NCBI GenBank assembly: GCA_964019135.1
Contig: OZ025257.1
Coordinates: forward strand, 24,784,352 to 24,848,351
DNA length: 64,000 bases
Origin: Arenicola marina
Taxonomy: Eukaryota; Annelida; Polychaeta; Arenicolidae
Direction: 5' to 3'
The notes beneath the pieces were generated by a model. That model saw nothing but the letters and a program-made list of their open reading frames with translations. It ran no database searches and was not told the origin of the DNA. The position numbers and the translations under genes were made by a program. Numbering within the stretch: position 1 is the stretch's first letter; every line of letters begins with the position of its first letter. Of the stretch, positions 52,962 to 64,000 are shown piece after piece.

Positions 52962-53060
52962 TAGCCTGAATGTTCAGACGGTACAGTCTTGACACTTGTT
53001 CTTGTGACTGTAACAGTAAGCATCAGACTCTCAAACTGTAACGTCTGAACATTCAGGCTA
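52962..53060. repeat. Inverted repeat, 26-bp arms
   Basis: The left arm at 52,962-52,987 (starting TAGCCTGAATGTTCAGACG) is complementary to the right arm at 53,035-53,060 (ending GTCTGAACATTCAGGCTA) with one mismatch and a 47-nt loop. It is related in sequence to the larger hairpin about 220 bp to the right. Confidence 0.9.
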
Positions 53061-53180
53061 GCCATAGATATCATATGGATATGGTCAGGGAGACAGGAAT
53101 GTCTGATGAAATCAATCTGGACTGGTTGAAAGAACAAGCATAGCTGTGGTCAACACCAGTGTCAGTGACCCTGACAGTAA

Positions 53181-53307
53181 CCTGAAAGTTCAGACGCTAC
53201 AGTCCTGACACTTGTTCTTGGTGACTGCGCTACAGTCCTGACACTTGTTCTTGGTGACTACAGTCACCAAGAACAAGTGTCAGGACTGTAGCGTCTGAAC
53301 TTTCAGG
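53181..53307. repeat. Perfect 46-bp-arm hairpin with nested copy
   Basis: Left arm 53,181-53,226 and right arm 53,262-53,307 are exact reverse complements over 46 bp. The 35-nt spacer holds a second, 31-nt exact copy of the inner part of the left arm (53,229-53,259), so an alternative 31-bp stem with a 2-nt loop is possible. This is a direct repeat and an inverted repeat in one structure, typical of template switching or of a small foldback element. No flanking terminal motif or target duplication was recognised. Confidence 0.95.
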
Positions 53308-53480
53308 CTACCCTGACAGAAGTAGGCCTATTGCTATTTGGAATGCAGATTTTACTTTGATGTTTTTGGAATCATGTTTATACCGAGTTATTTTGGGCCA
53401 ATTGGGGCCTTTGGCTTTAAACCACTGTCTGTGACTGTAAAACTAAAAAGTATGTAGGGTAAACACTAAATTTTCCATAT

Positions 53481-53990
53481 GACATCAAATTTCAGCTGCA
53501 GTTTTTGCCTTTTTAAATATAACAATTTAATTCTGGTCTCAATTATGATTCCAAACCTATATTTTAGATGCCTCCACCCATGAAATATATATAGCTCTAA
53601 TTTGAAGAGTTTATTTGAGACAGATTAAATAGGATTTTAAACAAAAACTGTAAATATTTTATTACCGGTATATATTGTTCATAGATCTATACTATTTCCT
53701 AACATTTGACACCTTTTGCCTAATTCTGACACATATATCTAGGACATCAAAATTTCAGCTGCAGTTTTTGTCTTTTTAAATATAACAATTTAATTCTGGT
53801 TTCTAGACTCCAAACCTATATTTCAAATGCCTCCACCCCTGAAATATATAATTTGAAGAGTTTAATTGAGAAAAATTAAACAGGAGTTAAAACCAAAACT
53901 GAAAATATTTTAAGAATATTTTATTATATATCGTTCACATGACTTACTATTTCCTTTTTTTGACACATTTTGCCTACTTTTGACACCCCA
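53481..53990. repeat. Tandem duplication, about 262-bp period
   Basis: Two diverged copies begin GACATCAAATTTCAGCTGCA (53,481) and GACATCAAAATTTCAGCTGC (53,743). Shared landmarks include TTTTTAAATATAACAATTTA, GCCTCCACCC and TTTGACAC. The copies differ by many substitutions and small indels, so this is an old duplication of AT-rich DNA. No coding potential was seen. Confidence 0.9.
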
Positions 53991-54520
53991 GGATAATTCA
54001 GATTTATTCACAACCATATCACTCATATATGATTTGAAAAAAAAAAAGCTGTTTTTCAGGGCTATTTTTGTTAATTTTCAAATGATTTTAATCTATATAA
54101 CTTATTTAAATTAATGCCATTATTACGATTTTTAATCAAATGCAGAATTATATATTTTATTCCCCTTAAAGCAACATTTTAAGTTTAAAATTGTCCCAAT
54201 ACAATCATTTTCCATGTCAAATGTCAAAAACTGGTTTCCCTGCCAGACACATATAGATCTAGATAACCATCACAAAACAATATAGGACATACAAATATTT
54301 TCACTTCCAGTCTATTTGGGCATGAAATTTTAACATATCACTGGCAAAAATATAGCTAGGATATCAACAGTTTAACAAATATTGAATGAAATCCCTTTTC
54401 CCGAAATTAAACAGCCCCTCTTAAAATGTCAAGCTTTGAGTATATTCACACAAAAAATGGTTGTACTTTGTATTGTCAACATCCCCTTGCTGACAAATAA
54501 TTAAAATATTAATCAAAAAG
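53991..54520. other. AT-rich low-copy DNA, nothing recognised
   Basis: AT-rich sequence without recognisable genes or repeats. Confidence 0.5.
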
Positions 54521-54672
54521 GCAACAATTATTTAATAAAAAGTTTAATAAAAATAGCAACAATTATTGAATTAAAAGTTTAATAAAAAAGGAAACAATTA
54601 TTGGATTTAAAGTTTAATAGAAAAAAACAACAATTATTGAATTAAAAGTTTAATAAAAATAGCAACAATTAC
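54521..54672. repeat. AT-rich minisatellite, 35-bp period
   Basis: GCAACAATTATT-type blocks followed by AAAAGTTTAATAAAAA recur at 54,521, 54,556, 54,591, about 54,627 and 54,662, a 35-36 bp period with roughly four and a half copies. Confidence 0.9.
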
Positions 54673-55058
54673 TGAAACAACGGTTTTAGTAGTTCATATT
54701 GATAAGCAACACAAATGTGTACCATTTTGAGGATCAGAAAACTGTCTGGACTACTCCTACTCAAGCAGTATTACTTTCAAATAGAGATACCAAGTATACA
54801 TAATAAACAGGGTTTAGCATGTAAAAGTGTCTACCGGTAAATAGGCAATAGGCAACATATGGTCAGTTTACTTCATTTTACTTATACACTGGTGCGACTT
54901 ATCCATGGCTCAAGTCTAAGAATTTCTCAAAATCGGTGGGTGTGACTTATACACTGGAAATTTGGTAACATATGCCCAGTTTACTTATCTTTTTTTATGT
55001 TTACTTTCTAAAAACATTTTTTGTGAGAGATACCCATATTACATTGGTAGCAAATTGT
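54673..55058. other. AT-rich low-copy DNA, nothing recognised
   Basis: No gene or RNA is recognised. Two related words around ACTTATACACTGG (about 54,879 and 54,948) suggest a further weak local repeat. Confidence 0.5.
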
Positions 55059-55362
55059 ATAGATCTAGGATGATAGAAGAAGACGGATGATGATAAAACA
55101 TACATTGTACTTCTGACATGTGGTGAGTGTTCAAGAAACTTACTCGTGGTGTATTTAGCAACAGTTAAGTATATGTTCTCATGGACAGGTCACAACCGCA
55201 TAAAGCCTGCTATAAAACATGTTATAGATTGCTAGAATGGTAGAAGAAGATGGATGATGATAAAACATACTTCTGACATGGTGTGAGTGTTCAAGAAGCT
55301 TACTCATGGTGTATTTAGCAATTGTTCAGTATCTGTTCTCATGGATAGGTCACAACAGGCAA
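55059..55362. repeat. Tandem duplication, about 167-bp period
   Basis: Two diverged copies share TAGAAGAAGA, GGATGATGATAAAACATAC, GAGTGTTCAAGAA, GTGTATTTAGCAA and GTTCTCATGGA. The first starts near 55,059 and the second near 55,226. Confidence 0.9.
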
Positions 55363-55897
55363 TGAAAATATGTTTTTCATGAAGGAGTTACCTCCGAAAA
55401 TAGTTTTAATAGAAATGATATGTAACTATTAAAGTCCTTCTAATATAAATAGAAATATTTATGGACATGTTGTCATCAATTTTTGTTGGCCATATTGGGG
55501 CATATTTAGCTTTTTTATGAACATATACCTGGTACATAGATAGGTATAGATTGCTATAAATCTATGACCAGGTATAAACTTGATTTTAAAATATCTCATC
55601 AACCTATATATAATTTTAGCAAAAGGAAAAAAGGATAAAAAATGAATAAGATATTAATTATCATAAAATAGATCTAATATGATTAATTATAGACAAGCAA
55701 CTACTTATTTTTGTATTTCTCTGCATATATGACTTTAAGCCCAAATATTACCGTTAAACAACTAAGCCATCCATCTTATTTTTAATTAAAAGAAATAGAT
55801 AAAAATATCAGTTCTATAACTTAAATAAGATATTTCAGTACAGGTAGTTTTAAGAATATAAACTACTTCAGCTAATACAGCAGATATAAGACAGCAT
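55363..55897. other. AT-rich low-copy DNA, nothing recognised
   Basis: No gene, RNA or repeat that I can support. Confidence 0.5.
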
Positions 55898-56007
55898 CTA
55901 GTCAACTCGACCCACGACATGCCCGACCCATCACCTACTCAACCCTAAGCCAACTCGACCCCAAGCTAACTCAACCTCAAACCAACTATACCTGTGTTGG
56001 TTTTGAG
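55898..56007. repeat. Degenerate short repeat with hairpin
   Basis: Words of the form CAACTCGACCC, ACTCAACCCTAAG and AACTCAACCTC recur at about 16-bp spacing (55,900-55,990). At the right end CTCAAACCAAC (55,976) pairs with GTTGGTTTTGAG (55,996) around a short loop, with one bulge. Confidence 0.7.
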
Positions 56008-58600
56008 TCTAGTTGTCTGGAAACCTATAAGATTAGGACAGCTGGCTGCTGCCGTTGATACAGCAGCTTTAAGAGCTAGGCCTTTATTATTATTTTATTT
56101 GGGTGAGCTCGCAACTTAGGCAATGCCTATTCATATTAGGCCTATAACGGTCAAGCTGTATTCCCTTGAATCAGCTGCTCACTAGAGCAGACTTAATCTA
56201 AACCGTAAAGTAAGATGATTATGTCGTCAAATAAAAACCTTTGTGAACGATCAAAGACGATAATGGCACTCAAATAAAACGTCAGCGATGACAGACCGAA
56301 TTTAGGCGATAAAGAACGACAATTATGTGCAAGACGAGGGCACAGGTGTTTGTGGGGGGGGGGGGAGATCGAGAGGCATAATACCCATCCATCTTTGCTG
56401 CTGAAACGGAAGTCACGCTCAGAGCACGACCTTTTTTTCAAAATCATTGTCGACCAATTTATGACAAGGAGTGCCAGTTTAGATTATATCAGCAAAAAGG
56501 GAGGTATGTTGGTGAGGGCTTTGATATATAATAAAGCAAGATATGAAGCTGAAATGCAGTTCTTAATATCTTCAGTTGGCATACTGCGTATGACAAGTTT
56601 TCTTGGATACCGCCTTATAGTAGGCCGCATCACAGGAATGTCGATCAAGATATTCCTCCGCGGGAATACATCTCGTCAAAAATGGTTTTTCAAGTGTTAT
56701 TTTACGGCGTATCATTACTAACCACGCCGTCAACGTCCCTATAACTGGCCATACATCAGAAAGCCCATGGACCAGCGGCGGGGCAGGAAGGGGGCGCCCT
56801 ACTGGCAGGAAAGGGGCAGGTATATAAACATTCACAGGATGTGAAGGGAAAAGCCGAAGACAAGGTTGATGAAGGGGCATCGCGATTGGAGTCACAGCGC
56901 CTGGGTCCAGCGGGGCACATCAGACGGCATCCTCAAGGGCGTTGCTCTATCGTCCATCCTCCCGACGGCTTCCTCTGCAGCTTCCTGGCACAGAAAGACC
57001 CGGGGATGGCTCACCGGGTGGGACCGGTGACGGGCGATTTTGTTTTATTGCACCGCGCGATTCGGAACAGTTCTCCTCCAAGAAGGCTCTTTCTGCATTC
57101 AGAGCACACATCCGACCTCCTGGCACCGTGCGTTATAACTCACGGGCGTAATATCAATGGTGGTAGCAGTTCGGGTGTTTTTTGTGGCGAGAGATAAAGG
57201 GAGAGAAAGTGAGAGTGAGCAAACGAAGTAAAGAAAAGCAGCGAGAGGCCGGGAGAGCGTTAAATTCGCCGTTCGTGGCAGCGGAGAAGATTGATAATTC
57301 CGTTTACGGCCATTTTTTATCGTCATTGCCCGTCACTTTCAGCAGAATGTCAAAGACGCAGCTCTGGGTTGGTTTGTACGCAGCTGCCACTTGGGCGTCG
57401 CGGTTGTGGCCATCTGGGGATCAAAGAAATGCCCTCTCCTCAAATTAAACTGTCTCTCAACGCAGCTAAGGGTATACACGATTCGGGAACTCTGACATGG
57501 GACTGGGAAAGTGGTTTCTGATGTGAGCTTCGGATGCGGCGGTTGGACAGTATTATTTCCAGAAAAAAAGCGAGCAAGAATTCTTGTGGGAATCAATCAT
57601 AGACATCGTTAGCGAAAGACGCCATTTTGTGGTCCTGCAATTACAGTCAGCTGACGAATATAACGCCGCAAAGTGCCATAGGAGAAGTCGGCACACCAGG
57701 GGGATCGTTGGAGCTTGAAGGGTCAGCTTAAAGTATGTGATTTCATGCATCGTGGATAATTTAACCAAACGGATGCAAAACTGTGTTTTTATGCCTGCGG
57801 GTACGAAGGACCCCATTCGCAATAAAATGATTTACAAAACGATGTTATGCGTGTCGCTGATGAAACGTTTGTGTCCTACTGTACTTTACGGTCATTAGCG
57901 TTTATCGCTTTCTTGTAGTTGTGTGCTAATTAGTGATTTAATTGTCGCATCAGTTAGTTGCTATCGCGGAGGCGAGGCCGTTTAGTTTTTTAGTTTATAA
58001 TACTGTATTTAGCATTAGGAGAACAAGAAGTCCCACTTGAATGCTGGACCTATCTCCCTGTATCTGCATGCTCGCCATTAGCATTAGACACGCAGCCACT
58101 TGGAAAAGCCTCACTCTCTACTGGAGAATCCTTGTCACTTAGTACAGTTACATCAAGTCCTTACGTCGTTCTCCAAAACATCTGTCTGCAACATGGACGA
58201 TAATGCGATAGAATTACGACCACAATCGACTAATGCCTAATATATACAATTATATAGAATTCTGCACATGTAAATTCCGAAAGTTAGGCCGCGGCAAGCG
58301 ACATTGAAAGGGGGATCTGAACCAAGTGGCGGGTGTGGATAAATATCTTCAATTATTAATGACATTTCTTCATAGTCACAGTGTCAGGCAAGCAGACGCG
58401 AGCAAAAACAACAACATAAATAAAATAGACAGTAAGGCAGAAAGTGACGTGTTTACCAAAGGGGCAACTCAATCTAATGACAGTCTCCTCATCTATGCAA
58501 TATGTATGTCTATTGGGTGTCATGTGTGGGTGAAGTGTCGAGGGAATAATGCAGCTTTCCACGCGACCAGCGGCTCGTCCATAGAATGCCTAACGCCATA
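56008..58600. other. Low-copy DNA, no gene recognised
   Basis: Mixed-composition DNA with a G run at about 56,355-56,366 and purine-rich stretches near 57,190-57,260. Frames of up to 123 codons exist on both strands, but none carries a motif or domain I recognise and several overlap antisense. The TAGGCCTATAACGG word near 56,137 is a weak taxonomic hint only. The segment ends where homology to SD-L begins. Confidence 0.5.
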
Positions 58601-59268
58601 GTTACACATTCCGCATGCGACCAGGGATGTGCAATAAATTTGCCACCCCTCGAGCAAACACTTTTTATCAGAGGAAGAAGAAGCGACCGCTGTTTGCGTT
58701 CGGGAGAGTGTCTGGCTGGTGATAAAAGTACACCCAATGATATGCGGTTCCGGCCAGTGCTGAATAATGCATCAGGCTTTAATGATTCTTAAGCCATATT
58801 TCCTGGTCTGTCTATCTCTGTGGGCTATACCTTCAGCTATAGGCGCCCCTCTTAATCCTTTGATATATGTTGTGGGTAATCAGTCAGCGGAGAATATCCA
58901 TAAGGGGAAGAGGAAAGCGGCAGGGGTCGTGGGGCGTGGGGGGGCGTGGGAGAGCTGGGGAGAGGAGGAAGGGGAAGGTGGCAGGGGGGAGGTGGGGAGC
59001 AGTGGAGAGGGGGAAGGGGAAGGCGGCAGTGGCGGGGTGGCAGCGTGAGAGGGCGAGGCAGGGGAGGGGTGAGAAAAAGGGGTTTCACTTTATAGGAAGG
59101 ATTATTATGCAGTTAATGTTCCTGCAGGGGGTCAGGGTAGGGGGTGGCGGCAGGTATGCATCTGACGCGGGATAGTTCTGCAATTGTTTCAATATTCTTT
59201 TTTCGTGGACATATTTAGTCATAGATGTTCATCTTATTTCCGTTACTTAGGAAGGATTTAAAACGAGA

Positions 59269-59288
59269 TGGCCGGTACGATATGATAT
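59269..59288 (+). repeat. Isolated satellite B fragment inside SD-R
   Basis: GGCCGGTACGATATGATAT and its left T match satellite B, where TCTGGCCGGTACGATATGATATCGG occurs in pieces, for example near 24,990. Only the first part is new relative to SD-L; the TATGATAT end is shared with SD-L at 19,368. The fragment therefore sits at the breakpoint of the 127-bp loss, joined at a TATGATAT microhomology. Confidence 0.75.
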
Positions 59289-59718
59289 AACGACACATGG
59301 ATCTGAATATACTCAGTGAATACACCAATTGCGCAGATGGCACTCATGGGAAATATTGCTGTATGGATAACTTTAATCCTCATATATATATTTCTGATAA
59401 ATATATCTTCAAACTGACCTTTCGCCAATACCAAAGTGCATCAACCAGAAAAAATTAAAACGCCTACTCAGCAAATACTCCGATGTTTCTCATTCACGTC
59501 CAATATAGCATATGACAAATGCGTCTGTTGTTGAATATGACAGTGCTGAGCCTGATCCATCCATCCACCCACCGTGGTTATATATGTGGGAGAGAGAATG
59601 GCGGTGGGCTACCGAGGTCCTCACAGTGAGCCGCCTGAGACAGTGGCGGTGCCGAGCCGGATAAAGCACCCGCTCCTATCATCAGAAATGCTTGGCGATG
59701 GGAGGGAAAATTGTGATA

Positions 59719-60640
59719 TATGGAGGAAGAGCGAAAGAAGGGATTAAATCGAGATATATTAAAGAAGGCCAAAAGAGCGGATGAAATAGAGCCAATGATT
59801 AGACAAAGAGAAGGAAGGGAGACAGGGCGAGACAAACAAAATGTGAGATATGGTAAAATGGGAAAGAGAGAGCGCAGAGAGAAAAGAACACACGAGAGGG
59901 CAAAGAGCAAAGAAGGAGTGTAGGAGAGGACGAAGAAAGAACAAAGAAAGGACACGATGAGAAATACAATATACGGGATACCGTGAAATACAAGATAAAT
60001 CGAAGAGATGTGCCAGAACAAAGAGCGAGAGAACGAGAAAATAGAAGGAGAGAAAGAAAAATAAAAAGCAAGGGAAAGCCAGAGAAGAGATTGAAGAACG
60101 AGAGACAAAATATAGGACTAAGAAACTGATAAAAAGAAAGATTAAAGATATCGAGATAGGAAGAGAGAGAGTGAGAGAGAGAGAAATACAGAGAATGTGG
60201 CGGCGAGCGACTGACATAGAGCGTTAGAGAGCGAAGGACAGAGAGCGAGAGAGAGAGAGAGGGAGAGTGAGAGAAAACAATACAGATATTAACAGAGACA
60301 GAGAGACTGAGAGGAAGAGAGAGGGGAGATAGGGGCCGAGGGAGAAAGAGAGGGGGGGGGGGGAGGCTCAGAGACCAAACAATGCTGACAGAGACACAGA
60401 CAGTTGGAGGAAGGGACAGGGGAGAGAAAGACAGAGAGAGAGAGAGAGACAGGGAGAGAGAGAGAGTGGAGGGGGGGGGGGGGGGGGTGGAGAAGATGGA
60501 AAACAATATAGGGACTGACCGAGACAGAGTGACTGTGAGGAATGGGGAGGACAGATAGTGCCCGGGGGAGGGAGAGAGTCGGCGAGAGAGAGAGAGACAG
60601 AGAGAGCGACAGACGAAGACACGGTGAGTGAGAGGCTTGG
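59719..60640 (+). repeat. Long polypurine (GA) tract in SD-R
   Basis: This is the counterpart of 19,808-20,550. It is expanded by about 179 bp and carries two long G runs (near 60,351-60,363 and 60,472-60,487) where SD-L has one. It is strongly purine-biased on the plus strand. Confidence 0.85.
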
Positions 60641-60840
60641 AGGGCGGAGATGACCTTGCCAACCTCAAGATAAAGTATCCTCTCCGCGACCGGGGCTCTA
60701 AAACAAGGGACTCTATTAGCCTTTGTCTCCCCAGGGGACCGGGCTACCGGGGAGAAGTCACTCCCGCAGAGATTACGACAGCGCGGCTGACATTTTAATT
60801 ATATTTTGGTGGATCTGCAGAGTGAAATACACTCCTGGTC

Positions 60841-60848
60841 TGACGTCA
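60841..60848. promoter_or_regulatory. CRE octamer TGACGTCA in SD-R
   Basis: The duplicated counterpart of the octamer at 20,752. Confidence 0.3.
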
Positions 60849-61818
60849 AGGACTCGTGGAGGGCTCCATTGCGGCGTCCTGACCGAGATCACACAGTGGA
60901 CACCTATTAGATCAGCTGCCGGACACAGAGCCAGCGCCATTTAATAATGAAATAAATATTTGTGGTTTAATAACATTGTTCGGAAGTGGGAAGGAAGCGA
61001 TTGAGGACTGTTTTGATGATTATATAGTAGTTGTTTAATGCTTGGATCATATAATGGTAGATTGATCTTTGCTTAGGGAATACAAGTTGTGGTTCACCGC
61101 TGGATGTTTGTATCCATTTGTTTTCTCCGGATCCAAAGAGGGTGGAGGTTTAACAGTTTGCAATGACCCTTTTGAGGAAAAATTCCCGTTAATGTTCAGA
61201 GGTGTAGTGGTGGGGTGTGGAGAACGCCCTCACCCCACCCCCGCCCGGTCGCAACAAATTCTAAATAGGGGTTCAGCTCCGCAGAATGGGCGGTCGACTG
61301 AATGTTGTACACTAATGCGATGGCTGAATATGATATCATTGGCTAAATCTACAATAGTCTACGCGAGTATGAAGCCATTGGCTCAGCCCCAGTGACGGGT
61401 CCAGGATGTGGAGAGGAGGGTGGGGGCTGGTGCTTCCCAATTTGCTCGAAAATAAGCGATAAATGGGCGCGTTTTCCGTTGTCTCTGAATATTGCATGAA
61501 GGTCTCACCATATAAAATATAATATTGTGCACCCCGCCTCCCTTTTCGCAAAATCCTGGCTCCAGTACTAAATCTATTTCCAGAGTATCAGTCAGCCTAT
61601 CATTTAATGCCATGCAAAAAATACCATGCACACTGATCACGTAGCTTCGGCATAGATTAACATCAACCTAAGATGGAGAAAAAAAACCCACTTACTTTTA
61701 AGATAAGAAAAGAAACTGAAGCCTTGACTGGTATAATCCGCCCTGAGCCAGATTGGAAAAGAACGACCGCGGCGACAGGTTTCCTTCCCTAATTAACCTG
61801 CTGGAAAAATCCCGAGGA

Positions 61819-64000
61819 TATGATATCGGAGGCCTGGCCATTACGACATGGTATCTAAGGCCTGGCCGGTACGACATGGTATCGGAGGCCTGGCCGGTAC
61901 GACATGGTATCGGAGGCCTGGCCGGTACGACATGGTATCGGAGGCCTGGCCGGTACGACATGATATCGGAGGCCTGGCCGGTACGACATGATATCGGAGG
62001 CCTGGCCGGTACGACATGATATCGGAGGCCTGGTCCGTACGACATGATATCGGAGGCCTGGCCGGTACGACATGATATCGGAGGCCTGGCCGGTACGACA
62101 TGGTATCTAAGGCCTGGCCGGTACGACATGATATCGGAGGCCTGGTCCGTACGACATGATATCGGAGGCCTGGCCGGTACGACATGATATCGGAGGCCTG
62201 GTCCGTACGACATGGTATCTAAGGCCTGGCCGGTACGACATAATATCGGAGGCCTGGTCCGTACGACATGATATCGGAGGCATGGTCCGTACGACATGAT
62301 ATCGGAGGCTTGGCCGGTACGACATGATATCGGAGGCCTGGCCGGTACGACATGATATCGGAGGCCTGGTCCGTACGACATGATATCGGAGGCCTGGCCG
62401 GTACGACATGGTATAGGAGGCCTGGCCGGTACGACATGATATCGGAGGCCTGGCCGGTACGACATGATATCGGAGGCCTGGCCGGTACGACATGATATCG
62501 GAGGCCTGGTCCGTACGACATGATATCGGAGGCCTGGCCGGTACGACATGATATCGGAGGCCTGGCCGGTACGACATGATATCGGAGGCCTGGCCGGTAC
62601 GACATGATATCGGAGACCTGGTCGGTACGACATGATATCGGAGGCCTGGCCGGTACGACATGGTATAGGAGGCCTGGCCGGTACGACATGATATCGGAGG
62701 CCTGGCCGGTACGACATGATATCGGAGGCCTGGCCGGTACGACATGATATCGGAGGCCTGGTCGGTACGACATGGTATCGGAGGCCTGGCCGGTACGACA
62801 TGATATCGGAGGCCTGGCCGGTACGACATGTTATCGGAGGCCTGGTCCGTACGACATGATATCGGAGGCCTGGCCGGTACGACATGATATCGGAGGCCTG
62901 GTCGGTACGACATGGTATCGGAGGCCTGGCCGGTACGACATGATATCGGAGGCCTGGCCGGTACGACATGTTATCGGAGGCCTGGTCCGTACGACATGGT
63001 ATCTAAGGCCTGGCCGGTACGACATGACATCGAAGGCCTGGCCGGTACGACATGATATCGGAGGCCTGGCCGGTACGACATGATATCGGAGACCTGGCCG
63101 GTACGACATGATATCGGAGGCCTGGTCCGTACGACATGGTATCTAAGGCCTGGCCGGTACGACATGATATCGGAGGCCTGGCCGGTACGACATGATATCG
63201 GAGGTCTGGCCGGTACGACATGATATCCGGGGCCTGGCCGGTACGACATGATATCGGAGGCCGGTACGTACATGATATTGGAGGCCTGGCCGGTACGACA
63301 TGATATCGGAGGCCTGGCCGGTACGACATGATATCGGAGGCCTGGCCATTACGACATGATATCGGAGGTCTGGCCGGTACTACCTGATATCGGAGGCCTG
63401 GCCGGTACGACATGATATCGGAGGCCTGGTTGGTACGACATGATATCGGAGGCCTGGTCGGTACGACATGATATCGGAGGCCTGGCCTTTACGACATGAT
63501 ATCGGAGGTCTGGCCGGTACGACATGATATCGGAGGCCTGGCCGGTGCGACATGATATCGGAGGCCTGGCCGGTACGACATGATATCGGAGGCCTGGTCG
63601 GTACGACATGATATCGGAGGCCTGGTCGGTACGACATGATATCGGAGGCCTGGGCGGTACGACATGATATCGGAGGCCTGATCGGTACGACATGATATCG
63701 GAGGTCTGGCCGGTACGACATGATATCGGAGGCCTGGCCGGTGCGACATGATATCGGAGGCCTGGCCGGTACGACATGATATCGGAGGCCTGGGCGGTAC
63801 GACATGATATCGGAGGCCTGGTCGGTACGACATGATATCGGAGGTCTGGCCGGTACGACATGATATCGGAGGCCTGGCCGGTGCGACATGATATCGGAGG
63901 CCTGGCCGGTGCGACATGATATCGGAGGCCTGGCCGGTACGACATGATATCGGAGGCCTGGCCGGTGCGACATGATATCGGAGGCCTGGCCGGTACGACA
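61819..64000. repeat. Satellite B: second array, runs off window
   Basis: About 78 units of the same 28-bp satellite are in the same orientation and continue past the window edge. The first unit is shared with the array at 21,731, but unit order then differs at once: CATGGTATCTAAGG appears in unit 2 here and not there. Near 63,260 a shortened unit (GGAGGCCGGTACGTACATG) resembles the 23-bp class. Towards 64,000, units ending GTGCGACATG and GGGCGGTACG are frequent. Confidence 0.98.

Larger units (their letters stand above)
58601..61818. repeat. Segmental duplication, right copy (SD-R)
   Basis: The second copy of the 3.1-kb segment at 18,585-21,730 is in the same orientation and joins a second satellite B array through the same junction, including a shared first unit with CCATTACGACATG. 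The left limit at 58,601 is abrupt on this side, but the corresponding left limit of SD-L falls on the gap. Relative to SD-L it has a 10-bp GC-rich insertion near 58,937, the 127-bp-to-14-bp replacement at 59,267-59,280, and about 179 bp of extra GA-rich DNA near 60,291. Confidence 0.95.

Overview
The window looks like intergenic, satellite-rich DNA from a complex eukaryote, most likely an animal. The reasons are long tandem satellites with higher-order structure, abundant (GA)n, (AT)n and (AAAT)n microsatellites, an AT-rich background, no compact open reading frames in the single-copy DNA, and a 200-N scaffolding gap. A few TAGGCCT/AGGCCTA words in the single-copy DNA fit a marine deuterostome such as an echinoderm or hemichordate, but this is a weak guess. 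I found no protein-coding gene, rRNA, tRNA, CRISPR array or autonomous transposon that I can support.

Layout. 1-5,965 is low-copy DNA with AT, GA and C/G simple-sequence patches and a possible hAT-type non-autonomous element end. 5,966-15,116 is satellite A, a 43-bp minisatellite of exactly 212 units plus 35 bp with no net length change across the array. It has a 66- to 72-unit higher-order repeat (HOR) of 2,838 and 3,096 bp. 15,117-18,384 is low-copy DNA holding three perfect CRE octamers and two full-length RFX X-box motifs just before a 200-N gap (18,385-18,584). 18,585-21,730 is a 3.1-kb segment (SD-L) that leads directly into satellite B. 21,731-51,717 is satellite B, about 30 kb of a 28-bp unit with a minor 23-bp unit class and nested tandem block duplications. 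51,718-58,600 is low-copy, mostly AT-rich DNA with small tandem duplications and a pair of related hairpins, one with perfect 46-bp arms. 58,601-61,818 is a second copy of the 3.1-kb segment (SD-R), about 1% diverged by hand count. It enters a second satellite B array through the same junction, and that array runs off the window at 64,000.

The main structural message is a nested amplification: 28-bp units, then blocks of about 1.5-3.3 kb, then a candidate macro-repeat of about 40 kb (3.1-kb flank, satellite array, spacer) whose second copy begins at 58,601. A short piece of satellite B sits exactly at the breakpoint of a 127-bp replacement inside SD-R, which suggests the satellite takes part in local rearrangement or repair. 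Both satellites have a unit that is free of stop codons on the minus strand, so they produce very long artificial reading frames (up to 4,307 codons). I interpret these as by-products of unit lengths that are not multiples of three, not as genes.
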